From Gillisella vitis (GTDB lineage Bacteria > Pseudomonadota > Alphaproteobacteria > Rhizobiales > Rhizobiaceae): a stretch of 64,000 nucleotides of DNA. Position 1 is the stretch's first letter, and the number at the start of each line of letters is the position of its first letter. The notes below the pieces were generated by a model. It was not told the origin of the DNA, did no database searches, and saw nothing but the letters and a program-made list of their open reading frames with translations. Positions 1 to 8,745 of this stretch are shown here, piece by piece. Both the position numbers and the translations under genes were made by a program. The stretch lies in the NCBI GenBank assembly GCA_009744235.1, contig WPHV01000003.1, forward strand, positions 310,001 through 374,000. Reading direction: 5' to 3'.

Positions 1-46
1 CTTATCCCGAAAGATCGATGGCAAATCGATAAAAGGACCTGCCATC

Positions 47-574
47 ATGCCACTTTACGCCCTTGGGGATCTGAAACCGCACCTGCCTGCCGCCGACCAT
101 TACTGGATCGCGCCCAATGCGCAGGTCATCGGCAATGTAATCATCGGCGAGGATGTCGGCATCTGGTTCGGTGCGGTGCTGCGGGGCGATAATGAGCCAA
201 TCACCATCGGCGCAGGTTCCAATGTGCAGGAAAACGTAACCATTCACACCGATATGGGCTTTCCGGCAACCATCGGCCAAGGCTGCACGATCGGCCACAA
301 TGCCATCATTCACGGCTGCATTCTGGGCAACAATACGCTGGTGGGCATGGGCGCTACGGTTCTGAACGGCACCAGGATCGGCAATAACTGCCTTATCGGC
401 GCCAATGCGCTGATTACCGAGGGCAAGGAATTTCCCGATAACTCCCTGATTGTCGGCTCACCGGCCCGCGCGATACGCACTCTCGATGACAAGGCCGTGG
501 AAGGCCTGAAGCGCTCCGCGCAAAACTACATCGCCAATTGGCAACGGTTTGCTAGGGAACTGAAACCGCTCTGA
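47..574 (+). CDS. Gamma-carbonic anhydrase family protein (left-handed beta-helix)
   Basis: 175 aa, the usual size for the YrdA/PaaY/CaiE gamma-carbonic anhydrase family. Hexapeptide-repeat turns (IGNVIIG, IGEDVGIW, IGQGCTIG and similar) run from about residue 25 to 130 and would form the trimeric left-handed beta-helix. The metal-ligand histidines are in place: H67 in IHTD, and H84 and H89 in GHNAIIH. This points to a metal-binding cytoplasmic trimer; whether it hydrates CO2 or does something else cannot be told from sequence. The ATG at 47 follows an AAAAGGA ribosome-binding site. It converges with zur, and a short inverted repeat (570-589) spans both stop codons. Confidence 0.9.
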   Translation: MPLYALGDLKPHLPAADHYWIAPNAQVIGNVIIGEDVGIWFGAVLRGDNEPITIGAGSNVQENVTIHTDMGFPATIGQGCTIGHNAIIHGCILGNNTLVGMGATVLNGTRIGNNCLIGANALITEGKEFPDNSLIVGSPARAIRTLDDKAVEGLKRSAQNYIANWQRFARELKPL

Positions 575-584
575 AACAGTAATT

Positions 585-983
585 TCAGACGAGGCACTCC
601 GCGCAGATGCCGCGAATTTCGATTGTGGTTTTCTCGGCCTTGAAACCCTGGCCCTTCGACCAATCGCCCAGTCGATGGTCGATGGAGTGATCGTGAAACT
701 CCTTGACCTGCCCGCATTTGCTACAGATTGCGAAGGCCACAGTTCCATGGTCGCAGCAATCATGCTGGAGGTGGGAGCAGACAACGAAAGCATTGAGGCT
801 TTCCAGCCGATGGACAAGGCCGAATTCCAGTAGCTTTTCCAGCGCCCGGTAAACCTGTAGCGGGGCGCGAAAGCCGCTGTCGCGCAGCTTGTCAAGGATC
901 GTATAGGCCGAAAGCGGGCCATCTGCCTTTTCGAGCGCCTGAAACACCAGGCTCTGATTGCGGGTCAATTGCGGTGTGGACAT
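585..983 (-). CDS. zur: Zinc uptake regulator Zur (Fur family)
   Basis: 132 aa, Fur-family length. An N-terminal winged helix (about 1-75) is followed by a metal-binding dimerisation half. The structural zinc pairs are visible as C87-x2-C90 and C127-x2-C130, and a His-rich stretch (HDH, about 97-99) could be a regulatory site. Fur, Mur and Zur are similar in sequence; the Zur call rests on the position as last gene of the znuC-znuB-zur operon, 7 nt after znuB, and on Zur-box palindromes ahead of znuA/znuC and of the COG0523 gene. With Zn(II) bound it should repress those promoters and so, through the operon, its own expression. The start follows AAGGA. Confidence 0.9.
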   Translation of the reverse strand: MSTPQLTRNQSLVFQALEKADGPLSAYTILDKLRDSGFRAPLQVYRALEKLLEFGLVHRLESLNAFVVCSHLQHDCCDHGTVAFAICSKCGQVKEFHDHSIDHRLGDWSKGQGFKAEKTTIEIRGICAECLV

Positions 984-990
984 CGGACGA

Positions 991-1803
991 TCATCCTTTC
1001 TTCACGGCAGCCGTTGAAAAACGGCGTATCGGCAGCAAGCTGAGAATAAACAGGACAAGTGCGGCCACCACGATAGAGGGGCCAGAGGGCGTATCATAGG
1101 TCAGTGACCCGAACAGGCCGCCAACCACGGCAACCGCGCCGATGACCGACGCCAGAACCGCCATGATTTCCGGTGTCATGGAAAACCGCCGGGCGGTTGC
1201 AGCCGGAATGATCAGCAACGCCGTAATCAACAGAATACCGACGACTTTCATGGCGATAGCAATCACCACGGCCATCAGCAGCATGAAGATCAGTCTGGCT
1301 CGCGCTGGTTTCAAGCCTTCCGCCTCGGCCACATCCTCGTTGACGGTGGCCGCCAGCAAGGGTCGCCACAACAGGCAAAGGCAAAGGATGACGCCAAGCC
1401 CGCCAATCCAGACGGTGGCGATATCCTGCGGCGTCACGGCCAGAATATCCCCGAACAGATAAGCCATCAGATCGACCCGCACCCAGGTCATGAAGGCCAC
1501 CAAGACAAGGCCAATCGCTAGCGTCGCGTGACTGAGAATACCCAACAGCGCATCGGCTGAAAGCCCGCGCCGGTTCTGCAACAGCAACAGCAGCAGCGAG
1601 ACAATTGCCGCGACCAGAAACACGCTGAGCGTCAGATTGACGGAAAACAGCAGCGACAGCGCCACGCCGAGCAACGAGGAATGTGCCATCGTATCGCCGA
1701 AATAAGCCATGCGCCGCCAGATCACGAAGCAGCCAAGCGGCCCAACCGTGAGCGCCAGCCCGACTCCTGCCAGCAGAGCCCGAACGAAGAAATCATCCAT
1801 CAT
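991..1803 (-). CDS. znuB: Zinc ABC transporter permease ZnuB
   Basis: About 270 aa and strongly hydrophobic, with some eight predicted membrane segments, typical of the ABC-3 family of Zn/Mn permeases. The family segment near VGPLGCFVIWRRMAYFGDT is present close to the N-terminus. It would form the membrane channel of the high-affinity zinc importer with ZnuC (ATPase) and ZnuA (periplasmic binding). The frame extends to a GTG at 1812, but an AAGGGG ribosome-binding site points to the ATG at 1803. Both starts lie inside the 3' end of znuC, so translation is probably coupled. Confidence 0.92.
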   Translation of the reverse strand: MMDDFFVRALLAGVGLALTVGPLGCFVIWRRMAYFGDTMAHSSLLGVALSLLFSVNLTLSVFLVAAIVSLLLLLLQNRRGLSADALLGILSHATLAIGLVLVAFMTWVRVDLMAYLFGDILAVTPQDIATVWIGGLGVILCLCLLWRPLLAATVNEDVAEAEGLKPARARLIFMLLMAVVIAIAMKVVGILLITALLIIPAATARRFSMTPEIMAVLASVIGAVAVVGGLFGSLTYDTPSGPSIVVAALVLFILSLLPIRRFSTAAVKKG

Positions 1804-2776
1804 GACGGTCACCCCTTCCCGAAGTCACCGATGGCCCCTCGCCGTGTTGATGATGATCGTGATGGTTCTCTTCGATCTCAAGCGCATCATCGTGATGATG
1901 GTGATGATGGCCCTCTTCACCCCGGCCATGGTGATGGCCGTCATCAGGATGGCAGTGATCGGTCACCGACCCGTCCAGATGCTGGACCCGGCCATCCGGC
2001 AGGTGCGTATGATCATGGCGATGATTGTAGACGGCAAGCGTGCGCGCCGCAGCAGCCCCGAACAGCCGCTGATATTCCGGGCTTTGGCTGACGACATCCG
2101 GTGTGCCACGGCAGCACACATGGCCATTCAGGCACACGACAATATCAGTCTCGGCCATCACCATATGCAGATCGTGTGAAATCAACAGCACGCCGCAACC
2201 GGTCTTGCGCCTGATATCGGCGATCAATTCGTAAAGGGCGATTTCACCGGCAAAATCCACACCCTGCACCGGCTCATCCAGCACCAGCAGGTCCGGCTTG
2301 CGGGCCAGAGCGCGGGCCAGAAGCGCCCGCTGAAACTCGCCACCGGACAAATGCTGAACTTCGGCGCGCAGCAGATGGGAAATGCCAACAGAATCCAAAG
2401 CAGCCTCGATTTCCGCCCTCGAAAGCTTGACGGTCAGGGTCATCAGCCGGTCAACTGTGAGCGGCATGGTCCAGTCGATGCTCAGTTTTTGCGGCACATA
2501 ACCAACCGTAAACGCCCGCTCACGCACCACCTCACCCTCGTCGGGCTTCAACACGCCAAGCGCCATTTTCGCTGTAGTCGATTTGCCCGATCCGTTTGGG
2601 CCGATCAGAGTGACAAGCTCGCCTTTGCGGATCGAAAGCTCGACACCGCGCACCAGCCAGCGCCCGCCGCGCCTGATGCCGGCATTGCGCAATGTCACCA
2701 ATGGCTTTTCACCCAGCACCTTCAACACGGATACCGAAACTCCACAGATTGAGTGTTGCAACCGGCTATGACACAC
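1793..2776 (-). CDS. znuC: Zinc ABC transporter ATP-binding protein ZnuC with His-rich C-terminal tail
   Basis: 327 aa. The ATPase core has Walker A GPNGSGKST (about 59-67), signature LSGGEFQR (about 147-154) and Walker B LLVLDEPVQG, placing it in the ZnuC/metal-importer ABC group. After the core (about residue 250 on) there is a tail of some 75 residues very rich in His and Asp, including a run of six His. ZnuC proteins are usually about 230-260 aa, so the tail is an addition and probably binds zinc in the cytoplasm. The first ATG (2776) lies only about 20 bp from the Zur box, so the true start may be further in; the GTG at 2728 behind a GGAG is one option. It heads the znuC-znuB-zur operon and is divergent from znuA. 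Confidence 0.92.
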   Translation of the reverse strand: MCHSRLQHSICGVSVSVLKVLGEKPLVTLRNAGIRRGGRWLVRGVELSIRKGELVTLIGPNGSGKSTTAKMALGVLKPDEGEVVRERAFTVGYVPQKLSIDWTMPLTVDRLMTLTVKLSRAEIEAALDSVGISHLLRAEVQHLSGGEFQRALLARALARKPDLLVLDEPVQGVDFAGEIALYELIADIRRKTGCGVLLISHDLHMVMAETDIVVCLNGHVCCRGTPDVVSQSPEYQRLFGAAAARTLAVYNHRHDHTHLPDGRVQHLDGSVTDHCHPDDGHHHGRGEEGHHHHHHDDALEIEENHHDHHQHGEGPSVTSGRGDRHDG

Positions 2777-2796
2777 GTTATAGCGTTACGCAATCA

Positions 2797-2813
2797 ATGT
2801 AATAACATTACAT
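2797..2813. promoter_or_regulatory. Zur box between znuC and znuA
   Basis: A perfect inverted repeat, ATGTAAT-AAC-ATTACAT, lies in the divergent znuC/znuA intergenic region. It matches the 7-bp arms of the palindrome upstream of the COG0523 gene (3891-3909) and resembles known alphaproteobacterial Zur sites. One site here could control both divergent transcripts. Confidence 0.8.
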
Positions 2814-2865
2814 ATCCCATACAAGGAACTGTCCTTGCTTTCGCATATATAAATTGGAGACCGCC

Positions 2866-3837
2866 TTGCCTGTGAAGACAATGCCCCTGCTCAGCCTTAT
2901 CCCCATGCTTCTGCTCGCGCCCGGCATGGCCGTCGCAGCCCCTGATGTGGTTGCTTCGATCAAGCCGGTCAATTCCATCGTCGCCGCGATCATGAAAGGA
3001 GCTGGCACGCCGCATCTTCTGGTCGAAGGTGCCGGTTCCCCGCATGATTATAGCCTGAAGCCCTCCAAGGCCAAAGCACTGCAACAGGCCGATCTGATAT
3101 TCTGGGTTGGGCCGGGGTTGGAAACCTTTCTCGACAAGCCGTTGGATGCGCTGGCGGGCAAGGCCAAAGTGGTGGCGCTGGCCGAAGCCAAGGGCGTGGA
3201 ACTGCTGCCCCTGCGCGAGGGTGGACCTTTCGAGGCCCATGACGATGGCGATGCGCACGAAGCCGGGCATGGACATGACCACGATAAAGGCCACGGGCAT
3301 GACCATGAAGACGAGCATGGCGCCAATGACATGCATATCTGGCTCGATCCTGACAATGCCAAGGCGATGGCCGTAACCATAGCCGAAGCCTTGAGCACCG
3401 CAGACAAGGCCAATGCTCCGCTTTATGCCGAAAATCTTGTTCAGTTCCAGGCGCAGGTCGATGCCATGGACAAGCAGATTGCCACCATGCTGGCCCCGGT
3501 CAAGGACAAGCCTTTCATCGTCTTCCATGACGCCTATCAATATTTCGAGCACCGCTACCATGTGACGGTTGCCGGCTCCGTCACCGTCAGCCCGGAAAAG
3601 GCTCCCGGCGCTGAACGTGTGGCCGCCATTCACGCCAAGGTCAAATCGCTGGACGCGGCTTGCATTTTTGCCGAGCCGCAATTTGCGCCGAAACTGATCA
3701 AGGTGGTGTCTGAAGGCAGCAATGCCCGTACCGGCACGCTCGACCCGCTTGGCACGGGAATAGCTGATGGCCCTGACCTCTATCCCGCCCTGATGACGGA
3801 TCTCGCAACCGCCATGACCACCTGCCTGAAGGGCTGA
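2866..3837 (+). CDS. znuA: Zinc ABC transporter periplasmic binding protein ZnuA
   Basis: About 323 aa. It begins with a Sec signal peptide (hydrophobic core LLSLIPMLLLAPGMAVA, cleavage after AVA-A). It belongs to the cluster A-I (ZnuA/TroA) family and carries the typical His/Asp-rich loop at about 125-150 that separates ZnuA from Mn-binding relatives. The family ligand segments are present, for example GSPHDYSLKPS and the later HDAYQYFE. The open frame reaches back to a TTG at 2854, but GGAG at 2856-2859 sits 6 nt before the TTG at 2866, which is the better start; ATG 2881 is a weaker alternative. It captures Zn(II) in the periplasm for ZnuBC. A terminator hairpin follows. Confidence 0.93.
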   Translation: MPVKTMPLLSLIPMLLLAPGMAVAAPDVVASIKPVNSIVAAIMKGAGTPHLLVEGAGSPHDYSLKPSKAKALQQADLIFWVGPGLETFLDKPLDALAGKAKVVALAEAKGVELLPLREGGPFEAHDDGDAHEAGHGHDHDKGHGHDHEDEHGANDMHIWLDPDNAKAMAVTIAEALSTADKANAPLYAENLVQFQAQVDAMDKQIATMLAPVKDKPFIVFHDAYQYFEHRYHVTVAGSVTVSPEKAPGAERVAAIHAKVKSLDAACIFAEPQFAPKLIKVVSEGSNARTGTLDPLGTGIADGPDLYPALMTDLATAMTTCLKG

Positions 3838-3851
3838 CAGACGCAACAACC

Positions 3852-3879
3852 AAAAGGCGAGCGCCTCTGCTCGCCTTTT
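3852..3879 (+). terminator. Rho-independent terminator after znuA
   Basis: An 11-bp stem (AAAAGGCGAGC / GCTCGCCTTTT) with a 6-nt loop, ending in a run of T, 15 nt after the znuA stop codon. It separates znuA from the separately controlled COG0523 gene downstream. Confidence 0.85.
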
Positions 3880-3890
3880 TCAGAATCATC

Positions 3891-3909
3891 AATGTAATGT
3901 TATTACATT
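3891..3909. promoter_or_regulatory. Zur box upstream of the COG0523 GTPase gene
   Basis: A perfect inverted repeat, AATGTAAT-GTT-ATTACATT, ends 1-2 nt before the AGGAG ribosome-binding site. It shares its arms with the site at 2797-2813. Bound Zur would block the promoter or transcript start of the downstream gene, making that gene part of the zinc-starvation response. Confidence 0.8.
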
Positions 3910-3921
3910 AAGGAGTTGAAG

Positions 3922-5136
3922 ATGGACAACAAGCTTCCCGTGACCGTGCTGTCCGGCTTTCTCGGTGCCGGTAAAACCACGGTTCTTAATCATATTCTTG
4001 GCAACCGGGCCGGGCTGAAGGTCGCGGTCATCGTCAATGACATGAGCGAGGTGAATATCGATGCCGCCCTGGTGCGTGATGGCGGTGCCAATCTATCGCG
4101 CACCGACGAGCAATTGGTGGAAATGAGCAATGGCTGCATCTGCTGCACACTGCGCGAAGACCTGCTGACGGAAGTGCGGCAACTGGCTGATTCCGGACGG
4201 TTCGACTATCTGCTGATCGAGGCGACCGGCATTGCCGAACCGCTGCCGATTGCCAGCACATTCGAGTTTCGTGACGAAGACGGCAACAGCCTCTCCGACA
4301 TCGCCCGGCTGGATACGATGGTTACGGTGGTCGATGCCGCCAACCTGTTGCGCGATTACAGCTCCAGCGATTTCCTCTCCGACCGGGGCGAAACAGCAGG
4401 TGAAGACGATAACCGCACGCTCGTTGACCTTCTGGTCGAGCAGATCGAGTTTGCCGATGTCGTGGTGCTCAACAAGGCCGAAACTGCCGGCCCTGCCCGG
4501 ATGGATGCAGCCCGCAAGATCATTGTCGGCCTTAACCCGGATGCGCGGATTATCGAGACTGATTTCGGTCAGATCGAACCGAAGGACGTGCTGGGTACCG
4601 GACGGTTCGATCTTGGCCGGGCGGAAACCCACCCGCTGTGGTTCAAGGAATTACACGGCTTCAAGGACCATGTGCCTGAAACGGAAGAATATGGCATTCG
4701 AAGCTTTGTCTACCGCGCCCGCCGCCCGTTCGATCCGCTGAAATTCCAGGAATTCATCGATAGCGACTGGCCGGGCGTGATCCGCGCCAAGGGGTTTTTC
4801 TGGCTGGCAACCCGGCCCCATCATGTCGGAGAGTTGAGCCAGGCCGGACCGCTGGTGCGCACCGGGCGCATGGGCCTGTGGTGGTCCTCCGTACCCAAGC
4901 AGCAATGGCCGCAGGACAAGGGTTTCCTCAAGGCCATGAAGCCGTATCTCGACCCGATCTGGGGTGATCGACGCCAGGAACTTGTCTTCATCGGCGCAGA
5001 TCCCATGGATGAGGCCGAAATCCGCGCTCGGCTGGACGCCTGTCTGGTGCCTGCGGATCGCTTCACGCCCGGCGTCTGGCGCGATATGCGCGACCCATTC
5101 CCCAACTGGGCAGCGCCGCAATTTGCGGAGGCTTGA
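3922..5136 (+). CDS. COG0523 (CobW/ZigA-type) metal-chaperone GTPase under Zur control
   Basis: 404 aa, G3E GTPase family. Walker A is [10 protein letters not shown] (11-20). The metal-binding CxCC motif of the family is C72-x-C74-C75 in NGCICCTL, and the guanine-specificity NKxE/D motif appears as NKAE near 180. The C-terminal half matches the CobW C domain, without a long His-rich tract. COG0523 proteins serve Co, Ni or Zn sites; the Zur box immediately upstream and the znu genes next door argue for a zinc chaperone for zinc-poor conditions (ZigA/ZagA-like) rather than a cobalamin role. AGGAG at 3911-3915 fits ATG 3922 better than the in-frame TTG at 3916. It converges with the ROK regulator. 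Confidence 0.88.
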   Translation: MDNKLPVTVLSGFLGAGKTTVLNHILGNRAGLKVAVIVNDMSEVNIDAALVRDGGANLSRTDEQLVEMSNGCICCTLREDLLTEVRQLADSGRFDYLLIEATGIAEPLPIASTFEFRDEDGNSLSDIARLDTMVTVVDAANLLRDYSSSDFLSDRGETAGEDDNRTLVDLLVEQIEFADVVVLNKAETAGPARMDAARKIIVGLNPDARIIETDFGQIEPKDVLGTGRFDLGRAETHPLWFKELHGFKDHVPETEEYGIRSFVYRARRPFDPLKFQEFIDSDWPGVIRAKGFFWLATRPHHVGELSQAGPLVRTGRMGLWWSSVPKQQWPQDKGFLKAMKPYLDPIWGDRRQELVFIGADPMDEAEIRARLDACLVPADRFTPGVWRDMRDPFPNWAAPQFAEA

Positions 5137-5148
5137 ACCTGCTTTGGT

Positions 5149-6297
5149 TTAAATAAAATACCGCATCTTGAGTGGCAGAAGCGCCGCACCGATCACTGCG
5201 GCATCTCCCTTCACTTCGCTGAGCACCAGTCGGGCCTCCTTTGGCCCGACGCCGTAACGATGAACCCGCTGCGAGGGCATCGGGCATCTTTCGATCATCA
5301 TCGCGCCCAGCGCTGGCGGCAATTGACCGCCGAAAACGATGGTCTGCGGATCTATCACAGCGATCAAAACCGCAACCAGCCGTTCGACCTGTGGCATGGT
5401 TGCCTCTAGCCACGCCTCCACGCCTGGCCAGTCTGGGTCGAATGTCCGGTAAAGAGTATCGACGGAATCAATCTCGATGCCGTGGTCTTGAAGGCTCCGA
5501 AGCAAATATTGCAATGCTGGACGTCGAGGTGCCTCGGTCGGGTCGTAAATCCCGGATAATTCGGCGGCATTGCCATGGAATCCGTAGAACGGCTGGCCGT
5601 TGAGGATCAGCCCGCCACCGAAGCCATAGTTGAACGACAGATAGGCAAAGGTCTGGCACCATCGCCCCACACCTTGCAAGCTTTCGCCGATAGCGCCCGT
5701 GGTCGCGTTGTTCTCCTGCCAGACGGGAAGCTGAAACGTCTGCTCCAGGATCGGGCGAAGATCCGTCAGCGACCAGTCCTGCAAGGGCTCCGGCGCATTG
5801 AATATCCGGTCATCGGCAACAGAAAAGCCCGACATGGCAAATCCCAGCCCCAGCAGCCGCTCGCGCGGCAGATTATGAGCCTCAAGCATTTCATCCAGCG
5901 TCCGTGACAAGGCAACAAGGGTTGCCTCGCGACTGAGCGGCAGGAGATTGAGTTTCTTCTGGGCAATCACGCCGCAGCTGAAATCAGCAAGGCAGATGAT
6001 CGCCGAATCGGTGTTGATCGATATGCCCAGCGACGCCACGGATTCCACCGCAAGCTCGATAGTCGGGCTTGGCTGGCCGCGTGCGCCCTTCAGCGGCGCG
6101 CCGGTGCGCAGCAAACCGCGCTCGATCAGCCCCTCGATCAACCGATGCACCGATTGCTGGGTCAGGTTGGTATGGGCGGTGATGCCTGATCGGGCAATTG
6201 GTCCGTGGCGGCGGACGATGTCCAAAATCAGACGTTCGTTCTCGCTGGCAAGCGGGTTTCTGTCAAAGCGAGAGGGCTGTTTGGCTTGGGTCGTCAT
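5149..6297 (-). CDS. ROK family transcriptional repressor
   Basis: About 382 aa from ATG 6297; the open frame continues to 6387, but the usual N-terminus of the family is MTTQ..., just before the helix-turn-helix. Residues about 15-75 form a winged HTH (ILDIVRRHGPIARSGITAHT...QQSVHRLIEGL). The rest is a ROK/NagC-XylR sugar-kinase-like fold with GFGGGLILNG and a short glycine-rich segment near the end (VFGGQLPPALG). The typical ROK zinc cysteine cluster is not evident, so it is probably a regulator only. It is divergent from an ABC importer operon, and the palindrome at 6374-6398 between them is the likely operator. The inducer is unknown; a sugar or sugar-phosphate-like ligand is usual. Confidence 0.85.
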   Translation of the reverse strand: MTTQAKQPSRFDRNPLASENERLILDIVRRHGPIARSGITAHTNLTQQSVHRLIEGLIERGLLRTGAPLKGARGQPSPTIELAVESVASLGISINTDSAIICLADFSCGVIAQKKLNLLPLSREATLVALSRTLDEMLEAHNLPRERLLGLGFAMSGFSVADDRIFNAPEPLQDWSLTDLRPILEQTFQLPVWQENNATTGAIGESLQGVGRWCQTFAYLSFNYGFGGGLILNGQPFYGFHGNAAELSGIYDPTEAPRRPALQYLLRSLQDHGIEIDSVDTLYRTFDPDWPGVEAWLEATMPQVERLVAVLIAVIDPQTIVFGGQLPPALGAMMIERCPMPSQRVHRYGVGPKEARLVLSEVKGDAAVIGAALLPLKMRYFI

Positions 6298-6373
6298 GGT
6301 TGAACATCTATCCGGCGTCTCGCGGTCAGGCAATCGCAACTCGACTGCGAGCATAAATTTCCGGCCTGTCACA

Positions 6374-6398
6374 AATATTACACTCAAAGTGTATTATT
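6374..6398. promoter_or_regulatory. Candidate operator of the ROK repressor
   Basis: A near-perfect inverted repeat, AATATTACACT-CAA-AGTGTATTATT (10 of 11 arm positions pair), lies between the divergent ROK gene and the ABC operon. It is AT-rich with outer A/T arms, as known NagC/Mlc-type ROK operators are. It sits about 35 bp upstream of the binding-protein start, where it would overlap the promoter. Confidence 0.6.
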
Positions 6399-6434
6399 AC
6401 GCCTGCAATTGATCCAGCTCTGATGGAGACCCCA

Positions 6435-7664
6435 ATGCAGATGAAATTCCTGGCCATCGCGGCCCTGACGCTCGCCGCTTCCGTCGCTCCGTGTTTGAGC
6501 GCCGAAACCAATATGAAAAATCTTGATTTCGATCTCTCCAAGGTCACCAGGGAGAATTTCTACGACATCGTCGTTCCCGCTGCCAAAGCCGAGGGAACGG
6601 TGACCATGTATAATTTTGCTGGCAGCTTCGCAGACACCTGGAAAAACCTGACCGACACTTTCACCGCCAAATACGGCATCAAGGTCGTCTATAGCGACGT
6701 CAACGGCGATCAGGCCAACCAGCAGCTAATTGCTGTCCAAGCTTCAGGACAGGATACGCCCGTCGATGCCTATTTCGCAGGCGGCGGCGGCTATCCGCTG
6801 CTCTCGGCCAAAGGGGTAATCGGTAAGATTCCACTGACGAAAATTCTTCCGAACATGGCGACCTACGACCCCGTTCTGGCCGAGACCGTGTTTGGTAAAG
6901 CCCATGGCGGCACTTTCCCGCTCGTGCATCTCAACCAGACGGCAATCGGCTATGACAGTGCCTTCGTCAAACCGAATGAGGTTCCCAAGAGTTTCGACGA
7001 ATTGCTGGCCTGGGCGGAAAGCCATCCCAAGCGTCTGGGCGTCACCTTACCAGCCAAGGGCGGTTCGGGCAGTGGCTTCATCTATTCCGTCGCGCTCAAT
7101 TACCTGACCGGCGATTGCCGCAAGACACTGACCGATTACAACCAAACACTCCAGCAGGCCGAAGACTGGGCGATGTCGTCCGAATGCCTGACACCTGTCT
7201 GGGACTATTATCGCCGCCTGCTGAAGGCCGCGGAACTGACCAATGGCAATGCCGATACGCTGAACCTGATCAACAACCAGCAGCTCTATATGGGAACGGT
7301 CTGGGAAGATCAGGTCATGAGCTTTCTCGGCAACAAGCAATTGCCCGAAACCTTCCGCCTGACACTGCTGGAGAAGGGACAGGTCGGCTCTGGCGACGCG
7401 ATGTTCGTCCCCGCCAATGCCAAGCATGTCGCCGCTGCCCTGCTGCTGATCGATATGGCCATGAGCAAGGAGTTTCAGACCTTCAAGCTGGAAACCAAGG
7501 CATCGCGCTCGCCGCGCACCGATATTACCAACGATCTGATCCCGGCTGCTCTACAGGATCATGTCCTGCCGAAAAGTGTCTACCCTCGTCTGTCGGTGCC
7601 TGCCTTCTGGGACATGTCGACCGCCCTTGCCGAAGCGCTCGATGAAAAAGTCCTGAACCAGTAA
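6435..7664 (+). CDS. ABC transporter extracellular substrate-binding protein
   Basis: About 409 aa with a Sec signal peptide (KFLAIAALTLAASVAPCLSA). It is a type 2 periplasmic binding protein in the Fe(III)/thiamine/polyamine-like group, with 'extracellular solute-binding' signatures such as YNFAGSFADTW and ALLLIDMAMSKEFQ. The start is ATG 6435 because GGAG at 6425-6428 precedes it by 6 nt; an earlier in-frame ATG at 6423 has no such site. It is the first gene of a five-gene set with an ATPase, two permeases and a phosphodiesterase. The substrate cannot be read from the sequence; the GDPD gene downstream suggests a phosphodiester or a related organophosphate. It also resembles YnjB-type proteins, so assignment stays at family level. 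Confidence 0.85.
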   Translation: MQMKFLAIAALTLAASVAPCLSAETNMKNLDFDLSKVTRENFYDIVVPAAKAEGTVTMYNFAGSFADTWKNLTDTFTAKYGIKVVYSDVNGDQANQQLIAVQASGQDTPVDAYFAGGGGYPLLSAKGVIGKIPLTKILPNMATYDPVLAETVFGKAHGGTFPLVHLNQTAIGYDSAFVKPNEVPKSFDELLAWAESHPKRLGVTLPAKGGSGSGFIYSVALNYLTGDCRKTLTDYNQTLQQAEDWAMSSECLTPVWDYYRRLLKAAELTNGNADTLNLINNQQLYMGTVWEDQVMSFLGNKQLPETFRLTLLEKGQVGSGDAMFVPANAKHVAAALLLIDMAMSKEFQTFKLETKASRSPRTDITNDLIPAALQDHVLPKSVYPRLSVPAFWDMSTALAEALDEKVLNQ

Positions 7665-7704
7665 TGCTGGAAAAGGCTGATACACGACGAACAGGGGCAA
7701 AGAC

Positions 7705-8745
7705 ATGAGCGAGCTCGACATCAACAATATCACCAAGGATTTCGGGTCAGCCCGCGTCCTCCACCCGGTTTCGCTTGCCGTCGAAAAGGGCGAATTCGTC
7801 ACCATTCTCGGTCCCTCCGGCTGCGGAAAATCGACGCTGCTGCGCATCTTGATGGGGATCAGCGAGGCGTCCGGCGGCGAAATCCGGCTGGCTGGCAAGC
7901 GGATTGATGGGCTTTCCCCCGAAGCGCGCGATATCGCCATGGTGTTCCAATCCTATGCGCTGTTTCCGCATATGTCGGTCGCCAAAAACCTCGGCTTCGG
8001 CCTAAAGATGAAGAATGTGCCGAAAGACGAGCGGGCGCGGCGCATCGCCCATGTGCTGGAGATCTGCAATCTCAGCGCCCTGGTGGATCGCATGCCCCGG
8101 CAATTGTCCGGCGGCCAGCAGCAGCGGGTAGCTTTGGCCCGCGCCATCGTCATGCAGCCAAGTCTTTTGCTGTTTGACGAACCGCTCTCCAATCTCGATG
8201 CCAAGCTGCGTGACAGCCTTCGCCACGAGCTGGTCGAGCTGCATCGCCGTATCGGCGCGACAAGCCTTTACGTCACCCACGACCAGGCCGAGGCCATGGC
8301 GATGTCCGACCGGATCGTGGTGATGAATGGCGGTCAGGTTGTCGAAATCGGCACGCCGCTTGAGCTGTACCGGGCGCCGAAAGCGGCCTTTACCGCCAGC
8401 TTCCTCGGCCAGACCAATCTTCTCTCCGTCAAGGCGTCCGGCATGGATGCATTGCTGCCCTGGGGCCAAAACGTGATGCTGGACCGTCCCGCTTTAGGCT
8501 CAATGCAGATTTCGGTCCGCCCGGAAAATATCGGCATCGAGCGCGACGAGAGCGGATCGGCAACCGTCACCTCTGTTTCATTCATGGGTGCCAATATCCT
8601 CTACACCGCCGATATCGGTGCTGTCGGGATCAAGATCAGCCAGTCGGGTGGCGGCACACCGATAGAAGCCGGCAGCCGGGTCTCGCTGACTTTCCACGAT
8701 GCCGTGCATCTGCTCGAAGACCAGCCGGTGATGGAGGCCGCCTGA
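7705..8745 (+). CDS. ABC transporter ATP-binding protein (PotA/UgpC-like)
   Basis: 346 aa. Walker A is GPSGCGKST (about 36-44), signature LSGGQQQR (about 132-139), Walker B LLLFDEPLSNLDAKLR, and the H-loop is in YVTHDQAEAM. From about 240 on there is a TOBE/OB domain, as in PotA, UgpC and FbpC. It energises import with the two permeases that follow. Its stop overlaps the next start by 1 nt (TGATG), so translation is coupled. Confidence 0.92.
   Translation: MSELDINNITKDFGSARVLHPVSLAVEKGEFVTILGPSGCGKSTLLRILMGISEASGGEIRLAGKRIDGLSPEARDIAMVFQSYALFPHMSVAKNLGFGLKMKNVPKDERARRIAHVLEICNLSALVDRMPRQLSGGQQQRVALARAIVMQPSLLLFDEPLSNLDAKLRDSLRHELVELHRRIGATSLYVTHDQAEAMAMSDRIVVMNGGQVVEIGTPLELYRAPKAAFTASFLGQTNLLSVKASGMDALLPWGQNVMLDRPALGSMQISVRPENIGIERDESGSATVTSVSFMGANILYTADIGAVGIKISQSGGGTPIEAGSRVSLTFHDAVHLLEDQPVMEAA

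Noticed and set aside
570..589. Inverted repeat TCTGAAA/TTTCAGA over the convergent stops of the carbonic anhydrase and zur genes
   Set aside because: Only 7 bp and AT-rich, without T-runs; kept as a remark, not as a terminator.
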